From JBAXLO01 sp037134755 (GTDB lineage Bacteria; Bacteroidota; Bacteroidia; Bacteroidales; JACABE01): DNA of 11,026 nucleotides. Positions 5,768 through 11,026 of the stretch are shown here, in pieces. The notes below the pieces were generated by a model. The model did no database searches and was not told the DNA's origin. It was given only the letters and a program-made list of their open reading frames with translations. How positions within the stretch are numbered: position 1 is the stretch's first letter; every line of letters begins with the position of its first letter. Both the position numbers and the translations under genes were made by a program. The stretch spans positions 1 to 11,026 of the forward strand of contig JBAXLO010000159.1 in the NCBI GenBank assembly GCA_037134755.1, written 5' to 3'.

Positions 5768-6325
5768 TTATTTAAAGTTCTTAGCAAAATCATATAACGA
5801 ACTATAGACATCATCAACAACATCATAATGATTTTTATGAGCCAATATATCATCCGAAATAAAAGCAGTTTTCATACCTAATCTTTTGCCAAAAAACATA
5901 TCAGCAATTGAATCACCAACCATTATAGATTTATTAAAATCAATTTCTTTAAAATTCTTTTGAGCTTTCAAACCCATACCAGGTTCAGGTTTACGCATCT
6001 TACTATTAGTTTCTTTTAAGTAAGGACTGTGATATATTTTATCAACCCTACCACCTGCTTCATTAATCTTAAGCAACATGTTGGTATGGATTATCTCAAG
6101 ATCTTCTTCAGTCATAATTCCACGTCCAATACCTTGCTGATTAGTTACTATGAGAATCCTGCCAAATACATTTGAAAAGATATTAAAAGCATCCAGAACT
6201 CCCGGAAGGAACTTAAATTCATTCCAATTCTTAATATAATCATCAATCAAACGAACATTTATTACACCATCTCTGTCGAGAAAAAGTGTCCATGTTTTAT
6301 CAACTTTCTTAATTACTGAATCCAT
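5768..6325 (-). CDS. gmhB: GmhB-like HAD phosphatase (heptose bisphosphate phosphatase family)
   Basis: This 185-residue HAD-IIIA enzyme should remove a phosphate from D-glycero-D-manno-heptose 1,7-bisphosphate in the cytosol. All four HAD motifs are visible: Asp17 (nucleophile) and Asp19 in FLDRDGVIN; Thr61-Asn62 in VTNQQGIGRG; Lys112 in MRKPEPGM; and Asp138 and Asp142 in VGDSIADM. The N-Q-Q-G-I-G-R-G and R-K-P-x-P-G-M signatures are those of GmhB and histidinol-phosphate phosphatases. The zinc loop that usually precedes R-K-P carries several cysteines; here that stretch (about 98-110) has none. The gmhA-like gene 3 bp upstream makes the heptose role more likely than histidine synthesis. The exact substrate, including the anomer, is uncertain. 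Confidence 0.82.
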   Translation of the reverse strand: MDSVIKKVDKTWTLFLDRDGVINVRLIDDYIKNWNEFKFLPGVLDAFNIFSNVFGRILIVTNQQGIGRGIMTEEDLEIIHTNMLLKINEAGGRVDKIYHSPYLKETNSKMRKPEPGMGLKAQKNFKEIDFNKSIMVGDSIADMFFGKRLGMKTAFISDDILAHKNHYDVVDDVYSSLYDFAKNFK

Positions 6326-6328
6326 TAT

Positions 6329-6910
6329 TTATATTGGAAAAAGTTTAGCTTCAACTAATTCGCATACAATATGACCAATTAATATATGTACTTCCTGAAT
6401 ACGGGGTGTGTCATTTGAAGGCACATTAATAATATACTTACAAATATCTTTCATTTTACCACCATTATTACCAGTAAAACCCACGGTAATCATACCTAAA
6501 TCATTAGCAGTATTAATTGCTCTTATAATATTCTCGGAGTTGCCGGAAGTAGAAATACCTACAAGTACATCACCCTTTGCGCCTTTAGCCTTAATTAATC
6601 GTGAATATATTTCATTATATGAATAATCGTTAGCAACTGCTGTGATATAAGAAGTATTTACATGCAAAGCTTCAGAATATAAGGGATCTCTATCATAATA
6701 AAACCTACCGGAAAACTCAGCAGCTAAGTGTTGAGCATCTGCTGCACTTCCACCATTGCCACAAAACAATACTTTGCCTTTAGCTTGGAAAGTATTAATA
6801 ATTGCATCAGTTACATCAGTAATTGATTGCAGTAATGATTTATCAGTAAGTATTTGTTGTTTTAAAGCAATAGACTGTTTTATTGCTTCAACTATCCTAT
6901 TTTGTTCCAT
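6329..6910 (-). CDS. gmhA: GmhA-like phosphoheptose isomerase
   Basis: This 193-residue SIS-domain protein should convert sedoheptulose 7-phosphate to D-glycero-D-manno-heptose 7-phosphate, the first step toward activated heptose for envelope glycans. The phosphate loop CGNGGSAADAQH (50-61) and ISTSGNS near residue 120 are both present. The catalytic and metal residues known from the E. coli enzyme have counterparts at matching numbers: His61, Glu65, Gln172 and His180, with RIQEVHI at 170-176. The length equals that of the family, which argues against the related DiaA or MurQ-type SIS proteins. The enzyme is cytosolic and normally a homotetramer. The gene lies 3 bp before the GmhB-like gene and 6 bp after the glycosyltransferase gene. 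Confidence 0.9.
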   Translation of the reverse strand: MEQNRIVEAIKQSIALKQQILTDKSLLQSITDVTDAIINTFQAKGKVLFCGNGGSAADAQHLAAEFSGRFYYDRDPLYSEALHVNTSYITAVANDYSYNEIYSRLIKAKGAKGDVLVGISTSGNSENIIRAINTANDLGMITVGFTGNNGGKMKDICKYIINVPSNDTPRIQEVHILIGHIVCELVEAKLFPI

Positions 6911-6916
6911 TTATAA

Positions 6917-7873
6917 TTAGTTTGTACCAATACGTTTCTCAATAAGATAAGTATTTCTGGTAGGAGAAGTTCTTCCTATAAGCTCAGCAATAAATCCGGT
7001 AAGAAAAAGCTGAGTGCCAATTATCATAGCTGTAATAGCAATATAAAAGAAAGGACTAGTTGTAATTAAAGGAGCTCTAACTCCATTATATACAGCAATT
7101 AATTTTTCGACACCTAAGCATGCTGTAAAAAGAAACCCAATAGTGAAAACGATAGTGCCAATTGTACCAAAGAAATGCATTGGCCGTTTACCAAACTTTG
7201 AAACAAATGAAATAGATAATAAATCAAGATAACCATTGATAAATCTCTCTAAACCAAATTTAGTAACACCATATTTACGTTCTCTATGTGTAACAGACTT
7301 CTCTCCAATCTTAGTAAAACCTGCCCATTTGGCAATCACAGGTATGTAACGATGCATTTCGCCATAAACTTCAATACTCTTCACTAATGTCTTTCTATAA
7401 GCTTTCAAGCCGCAATTAAAATCATGTAGTTTAATACCTGACATTTTACGAGTAGTCCAGTTAAAGAACTTCGAAGGTATCGTCTTCATAATCGGATCAT
7501 GGCGTTTCTTTTTCCAACCCGAAACAAGATCATAGTTACCTTCTATAATCATTTTATAAAGTTCAGGAATTTCATCAGGACTATCTTGTAAATCTGCATC
7601 CATAGTAATAATAACATCACCCTGAGCTGCTTCAAAACCTACATTCAATGCTGCAGACTTGCCATAATTCCTTCTAAACTTAATACCTTTTACAGAAGAG
7701 TTTATCCCCGAAAGTTGTTCAATAACTTTCCATGAATTATCCTTACTCCCGTCATCAATCATAATAATTTCATAATTAAAATTATTAGCATTCATTACCT
7801 TCTCAATCCATGAAACTAATTCACCAATTGATTCGTCTTCATTATATAGTGGTACAATTACCGAAATATCCAT
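6917..7873 (-). CDS. Polyprenyl-phosphate glycosyltransferase (GT2, DPM1/GtrB-like)
   Basis: This 318-residue enzyme probably transfers a sugar from a nucleotide donor to a polyprenyl phosphate on the cytosolic face of the inner membrane. The GT-A domain starts with VIVPLYNE (5-12), followed by Asp40-Asp41 in the nucleotide site, RRNYGKSAALNVG (67-79) and the metal-binding DAD at 92-94 in MDADLQDSP. The K-x-x-R-x-D and H-R-x-R-x-x-G-x-(S/T)-K-(F/Y) features of the family follow. Two membrane helices lie at about 231-254 and 272-299, the topology of GtrB and ArnC rather than soluble DPM1. The sugar is not readable from sequence. Its position directly before gmhA and gmhB makes a heptose-related or other envelope glycan role plausible. 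The gap to the DUF4199-like gene upstream is 15 bp. Confidence 0.9.
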   Translation of the reverse strand: MDISVIVPLYNEDESIGELVSWIEKVMNANNFNYEIIMIDDGSKDNSWKVIEQLSGINSSVKGIKFRRNYGKSAALNVGFEAAQGDVIITMDADLQDSPDEIPELYKMIIEGNYDLVSGWKKKRHDPIMKTIPSKFFNWTTRKMSGIKLHDFNCGLKAYRKTLVKSIEVYGEMHRYIPVIAKWAGFTKIGEKSVTHRERKYGVTKFGLERFINGYLDLLSISFVSKFGKRPMHFFGTIGTIVFTIGFLFTACLGVEKLIAVYNGVRAPLITTSPFFYIAITAMIIGTQLFLTGFIAELIGRTSPTRNTYLIEKRIGTN

Positions 7874-7888
7874 TTATTTATGATATTA

Positions 7889-8431
7889 TTAATTATTTGT
7901 TGTTTCTTCGATTTTATCTTTCTTTAAAAACATTCCCATTAAAAGTGGCATAAACAAACTCAAAAGAGCTACTTCAGCAAAGGCTTTTACTCCCATCCAA
8001 AAAGGAGTTGAATATGCTACTAAAATAGTAATCTGATGTTGTAATTCATCACCTTTAATGAAATGTTTGAATTTGTCTTCATTATTTTTAATAAAAAAAG
8101 AAATAAGATCTTTATCAATATACTTTGTGTAAATCATCATGAATATACCAAAAATAAAAGCAGCAGACAGGCCTATTATTAGTCCGGAGGTATAACATTG
8201 CTTAAAACTAATTACTCCATCTTTTAAAGTATTCTTATAAACTTTTACTCCACTGTACATTACTATTAGTAATATAAAATGATTCCAAACAATTACAGGT
8301 CTTGATCCTGCCCCTGATATCCAATAGAACGACATTGTTAGAATAATCATTAATATAGAGGCAATCAATCCATATCGAATTGATGAAGATATGCTACTTT
8401 TATTATAATAATCTTTATGTTCAGAAGCCAT
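7889..8431 (-). CDS. DUF4199-like four-helix membrane protein, second copy
   Basis: This 180-residue integral membrane protein has hydrophobic segments at about 18-42, 47-65, 80-107 and 143-169, with a charged helical loop between the third and fourth. The layout and the F-x-x-C/S-x-T-S-x-L-I-G-L motif opening helix 3 match the DUF4199 family, which is nearly confined to Bacteroidota and has no known activity. The protein before it in the operon is a diverged paralog. Genes of this family are often found next to polyprenyl-phosphate glycosyltransferases, as here. A role as a partner of that enzyme or in handling lipid-linked sugar is a guess from context. Confidence 0.78.
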   Translation of the reverse strand: MASEHKDYYNKSSISSSIRYGLIASILMIILTMSFYWISGAGSRPVIVWNHFILLIVMYSGVKVYKNTLKDGVISFKQCYTSGLIIGLSAAFIFGIFMMIYTKYIDKDLISFFIKNNEDKFKHFIKGDELQHQITILVAYSTPFWMGVKAFAEVALLSLFMPLLMGMFLKKDKIEETTNN

Positions 8432-8449
8432 AACAAATAGAATTGTATA

Positions 8450-8998
8450 TTAAAACGATGTTGTTTCTTCTTTTTTAACAAAAATTGCAATTATTAAACT
8501 AAAGATAGCTGAATAAAATGCACCTCCAAGTAATGTCCAAAAGACCATCATTAAAGGATTTACGAATTTTTGTACCATAGACATCTGCATTTGTAATTGC
8601 TCCTCCGAAAGGTTTGGAGATTTATTCATAATTTCATCTTTAGACTTCTCTAATATCTGTACTAGTAATTCAGGAGCAATGAATTTAAAGAAAATAAATA
8701 CCCAAATAGCACCTATAATTGATGCATATAAACCAATTAAGAAACTAGATGTAAATGATTTGCCATAGTTTAAAAATCTATTATTATACTTATCTCTATA
8801 TGCAATTGTCCCCATAATCATTCCAGCTATCATTAATAAATAACTTGGATAACTTGTGAATTTATTTAAAGACAATCCTGCAACATACATAATAAGTCCA
8901 TACACTATCATAGCTGCACTTACAATTAAAGCATAATATATAGAATTGCTATTCATGCTTTTCTGTGTTTTTACTTCTTCATTTGATATATCTTCCAT
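8450..8998 (-). CDS. DUF4199-like four-helix membrane protein, first copy
   Basis: This 182-residue protein has four hydrophobic segments at about 20-43, 50-68, 79-109 and 148-173. The loop between helices 3 and 4 is charged and Met/Gln-rich. Helix 3 opens with YGKSFTSSFLIGL, matching the equivalent site of its neighbour, and both end in short lysine-rich cytosolic tails. It is the first gene of the minus-strand operon. Its start codon is about 40 bases from an inverted TACTTTTG promoter element, and the SRP RNA gene diverges from the same intergenic region. The molecular function of DUF4199 proteins is unknown. Confidence 0.8.
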   Translation of the reverse strand: MEDISNEEVKTQKSMNSNSIYYALIVSAAMIVYGLIMYVAGLSLNKFTSYPSYLLMIAGMIMGTIAYRDKYNNRFLNYGKSFTSSFLIGLYASIIGAIWVFIFFKFIAPELLVQILEKSKDEIMNKSPNLSEEQLQMQMSMVQKFVNPLMMVFWTLLGGAFYSAIFSLIIAIFVKKEETTSF

Positions 8999-9038
8999 AA
9001 CGCTTTTGTATTAAATTATAATTATAAATAAATAATTG

Positions 9039-9046
9039 CAAAAGTA
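9039..9046 (-). promoter_or_regulatory. -7 promoter element of the DUF4199/glycosyltransferase operon
   Basis: CAAAAGTA on the plus strand reads TACTTTTG on the minus strand, a match to TAnnTTTG. Transcription would start near 9033, about 35 nt before the first start codon of the operon. No convincing -33 TTTG is seen at the expected distance. Confidence 0.55.
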
Positions 9047-9118
9047 ACAATTTTATGCTTGATTTTTAACTAACGAAAATTTATTTATTAAATTACTATT
9101 AAATTCCGATATTTTTTG

Positions 9119-9126
9119 TACTTTTG
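9119..9126 (+). promoter_or_regulatory. -7 promoter element of the SRP RNA gene
   Basis: TACTTTTG ends four bases before the predicted 5' end of the SRP RNA at 9131, the right distance for TAnnTTTG-type initiation. The -33 position is AT-rich without a clear TTTG. The element is the mirror partner of the one at 9039-9046, so the two units fire divergently. Confidence 0.65.
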
Positions 9127-9130
9127 CACC

Positions 9131-9226
9131 GGGTAAGTCTTATACGACCAGCTCCTACTGAACTCCCCCAGATCTGGAAGGAAGCAAGGGTAAGTGGTTG
9201 AGCGGTGCGATGTAAGTAGCTTACCC
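9131..9226 (+). ncRNA. ffs: Bacterial small SRP RNA (4.5S RNA)
   Basis: This RNA of about 96 nt is the scaffold of the signal recognition particle, which binds Ffh and targets membrane proteins during translation. The diagnostic apical loop is present: AGATCTGGAAGGAAGCA (9170-9186), with the GGAA tetraloop, flanked by CCCCC and AGGG arms that close the Ffh-binding domain. The ends GGGTAAG (9131-9137) and CTTACCC (9220-9226) pair to form the base of the single hairpin. No Alu domain is present, so it is the short Gram-negative type. E. coli has AGGTCC where this has AGATCT, so the tetraloop is closed by U-G rather than C-G. Confidence 0.93.
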
Positions 9227-9237
9227 ATTTTTTATTT
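9220..9237 (+). terminator. T-run terminator of the SRP RNA gene
   Basis: The 3' arm of the RNA's closing stem, CTTACCC, is followed at once by ATTTTTTATTT. The long hairpin plus the T tract gives a Rho-independent stop. The next gene, ending at 9276, is on the opposite strand, so the stop also separates convergent transcripts. Confidence 0.6.
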
Positions 9238-9275
9238 AATCCCATTCAATTTCTTTATTTTCATTAATATTACTT

Positions 9276-10289
9276 TTAAATTAACTTGTTATTATTTATA
9301 TAGTACATTAATGATTTTATGATGTTCGAAGGTTTTTCCATATCACATATTAAATCTTTTCGAGTATAATGAGGTATTTTAAACTCATTATTTGAATTAT
9401 TTTGCAATCTTTCAAATTGATCAAGGCATACGTAACATCTGCTTAAAGCTAAGTTGACTTTATTTAAGAAGATTGTCTTATTTCTTGAAGGGAAATTTAG
9501 ATTAATTAGAAAATTGTTAGTTTTTATATGTTCTTTTATAAAATGATTTCTTAATACTTTTATATCTTCCGTTCTTGTGACCAATGTATTAATACCGGTT
9601 TGGGAATCTTTATATACATCAAAAATATCATTACCTAATTGCATTAACGCTCCTAATTGATAGAAAGCATCATACTCAACTTTATCTAAATTATGTTGAT
9701 ATACACTTCTGAAAAAGAGTACAGAATAGCCTCCTTTTCTATAAGTTATGTCTATAATTTCTTCGTTAGTTATTGAAATCTTTTCTTGTTTGATTGAATC
9801 AAGCTGTACCTTGAATATTTCGTTAATAAACTTTCTTGAAAGATCTTTATTGACTAATTTATTAAGGAATAATTTATAGATTTCTAAAGAAAGCTTTTGA
9901 TTATCATTGATGGGGTTGAAAGAATCAGGAGAGTATAGCAGTTGTTCAATAAGCTTGTTATCAGTTTTGTTTTTATCGAACAAATCATCAAACAAGCCTG
10001 TTAAAGAGCCGGATAGCGTGCTGCATTCTCTTTCGTCGTTTGACATTTTATAGCCTCTAAGCGTGCAAAAAGATTCGCCGAGAATGGCTGGAACACCTAA
10101 ACCATAGTATGAATTTATCTTCTTTAAGTCTTCTGCATCAACGGTGCCATCGCTTTTTAAGTCTATTTTCTTTAAAAGTTCGGGTATGAAATTATCTAAG
10201 TATGATTTTTGCTTACGAACATCTTTCCATAAAGAAAAATATATGTACGGAAGGCTGCAAAGTTTCTTAAGGATGCTTAAAAATTTCAT
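9276..10289 (-). CDS. Class I isoprenoid synthase-like protein
   Basis: With ATG at 10289 this protein has 337 residues; an upstream in-frame TTG at 10310 would add seven residues and run into the preceding gene, so ATG is preferred. The body is predicted all-helical and soluble. Two features suggest a class I isoprenoid fold: a first Asp-rich motif DDLFD (101-105) after L-T-G-L-F, and a second motif NDIFDVYKD (220-228) preceded by LGALMQLG, the place and context of the second DDxxD of polyprenyl synthases. RKGG at 184-187 sits where those enzymes have KTG. The Asn at the first position of motif 2 and K-D at its end also resemble the NSE motif of terpene cyclases. Whether it makes a prenyl diphosphate, cyclises one or binds one is unclear. 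It follows the helicase-nuclease gene by 14 bp. Confidence 0.72.
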   Translation of the reverse strand: MKFLSILKKLCSLPYIYFSLWKDVRKQKSYLDNFIPELLKKIDLKSDGTVDAEDLKKINSYYGLGVPAILGESFCTLRGYKMSNDERECSTLSGSLTGLFDDLFDKNKTDNKLIEQLLYSPDSFNPINDNQKLSLEIYKLFLNKLVNKDLSRKFINEIFKVQLDSIKQEKISITNEEIIDITYRKGGYSVLFFRSVYQHNLDKVEYDAFYQLGALMQLGNDIFDVYKDSQTGINTLVTRTEDIKVLRNHFIKEHIKTNNFLINLNFPSRNKTIFLNKVNLALSRCYVCLDQFERLQNNSNNEFKIPHYTRKDLICDMEKPSNIIKSLMYYINNNKLI

Positions 10290-10303
10290 TATTTGAATTG
10301 TTA

Positions 10304-11026
10304 TTACCAAGCTACTACTTCAGGGTTGTCATTTATATAAATCAATCTTTTACTTATATTCTGATAGTTCATTCCTTTTAGAGCATCTTCATAAGTATCT
10401 AATTGTTTTTTATGCTTTTCCTCTGGTTTCCCTGTTTTGTAATCAACAATAATGACTTCATTTTCTTTAAATATTAGACGATCCGGGCGAAGGACACTAC
10501 CATCAGCAATTAATATCTCTGCTTCATTTTTAGATTGAAGGCTACTATCAAAAAGTTGCATAATTTCTGCTTTTTCAAACATTTTATTTAATAAAGGTAC
10601 TAATTCTATAGCTTCGGATTGAGTAATTACTCCTTGTTTTAGAAGGACTTCTAAAGAAGTTTGTATATTTAAAGTTGAATTTGTTTTAGATAAAATATCA
10701 TGGATAATAGTTCCAAAACGTCTGTTGCGATCTGGGTCAATAGAATCCCAATTTTCGGGGGCAAGATGACTTACCATTATTCTCTTTTGCCAATCAGTAG
10801 ATAGAAATTCAGTTAATTGTGTTACATTTTGCTGCTTTTTATCTTTAAATATATAAGTAGTTGGTTCACCGAAATCATAAGATGGTGTAATTTCATCCCA
10901 TAAGCCTTTTTCTTTAAGGAATGTTGAAAATAAAATAGGTAATGAGCTTGTCTCAGAACCTTTTTGAGGTGGAAATGTTGTAATAATATAAAGTCTTTCA
11001 GAAGGACGTGTCATAGCTACATATAA
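10304..11026 (-). CDS. C-terminal part of UvrD/RecB-type helicase with PD-(D/E)XK nuclease (partial at window edge)
   Basis: This is the end of a large ATP-dependent DNA helicase-nuclease of the AddA/RecB type, which processes double-strand breaks. The reading frame is open to the window edge, and the last codons seen encode L-Y-V-A just before M-T-R, giving LYVAMTRPSERLYI, the motif VI of UvrD-family helicases. The first Met is therefore internal and most of the protein lies outside the window. The C-terminal nuclease domain shows RFGTIIHDIL (His), then K-N-E-A-E-I, then LRPDRLIF (Asp) and VIIVDYKTG (Asp-x-Lys), then the Q-L-x-x-Y motif, which together match the RecB-family active site. A following gene on the same strand starts 14 bp after its stop. 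Confidence 0.88.
   Translation of the reverse strand, partial: LYVAMTRPSERLYIITTFPPQKGSETSSLPILFSTFLKEKGLWDEITPSYDFGEPTTYIFKDKKQQNVTQLTEFLSTDWQKRIMVSHLAPENWDSIDPDRNRRFGTIIHDILSKTNSTLNIQTSLEVLLKQGVITQSEAIELVPLLNKMFEKAEIMQLFDSSLQSKNEAEILIADGSVLRPDRLIFKENEVIIVDYKTGKPEEKHKKQLDTYEDALKGMNYQNISKRLIYINDNPEVVAW

Noticed and set aside
6408..6626. Plus-strand frame inside gmhA
   Set aside because: Antisense to the conserved catalytic part of GmhA; no independent evidence.
10287..10310. TTG at 10310 as start of the isoprenoid-synthase-like gene
   Set aside because: It would overlap the stop of the preceding gene and adds seven residues with no conserved pattern; the ATG at 10289 opens with a typical lysine-rich N-terminus.
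11012..11014. ATG at 11014 as the true start of the helicase-nuclease gene
   Set aside because: The frame stays open upstream to the window edge and encodes L-Y-V-A before it, making this the internal Met of helicase motif VI.

Overview
The window is AT-rich DNA from a member of the Bacteroidota. The evidence is two DUF4199-type membrane proteins in tandem, three copies of TACTTTTG (the Bacteroidota -7 promoter consensus TAnnTTTG), start codons preceded by A-rich stretches instead of a Shine-Dalgarno sequence, and a short 4.5S-like SRP RNA. The genus cannot be read from the sequence. No transposase, integrase, tRNA or CRISPR array was seen.

Region 1 (1-4273, plus strand) is a compact six-gene cluster behind a promoter-like element and a leader of about 105 nt. 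The order is a four-helix membrane protein with a C-terminal zinc ribbon, a three-helix membrane protein with an N-terminal zinc ribbon, a zinc-ribbon/TPR protein that crosses the membrane once and carries four tandem tryptophan-punctuated repeats, two small lipoproteins, and an AbiGi-like protein (a family named from a lactococcal phage abortive-infection system). Gaps are 6-46 bp, so co-transcription is likely. No gene has a textbook function. Predicted topology would link a cytosolic sensor or scaffold to envelope domains and lipoproteins, ending in a defence- or toxin-related protein. This is the best candidate for an undescribed system, but the functional link is inference.

Region 2 (4274-4729) is a gene-free stretch between two convergent transcription units. 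It holds two diverged copies of a roughly 125-bp repeat, each with a strong bidirectional terminator-like hairpin; a perfect 10-bp inverted repeat; a small AT hairpin; and four tandem 9-bp repeats.

Region 3 (4730-8998, minus strand) is a six-gene operon with gaps of 3-18 bp. In transcription order it encodes two DUF4199-like membrane proteins, a polyprenyl-phosphate glycosyltransferase (GT2 with two C-terminal membrane helices), a GmhA-type phosphoheptose isomerase, a GmhB-type HAD phosphatase without the usual cysteine zinc loop, and a secreted YwqK/MORN-repeat protein. GmhA and GmhB supply nucleotide-activated heptose and the GT2 enzyme loads a lipid carrier, so the theme is envelope glycan synthesis. 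The heptose kinase and nucleotidyltransferase are not in the window.

Region 4 (8999-9275) is a divergent promoter region plus the SRP RNA gene on the plus strand, ending in its own terminator-like stem and T run.

Region 5 (9276-11026, minus strand) holds the C-terminal end of a UvrD/RecB-type helicase with a PD-(D/E)XK nuclease domain, cut by the window edge, followed after 14 bp by an unusual all-helical protein with both metal-binding motifs of class I isoprenoid synthases.
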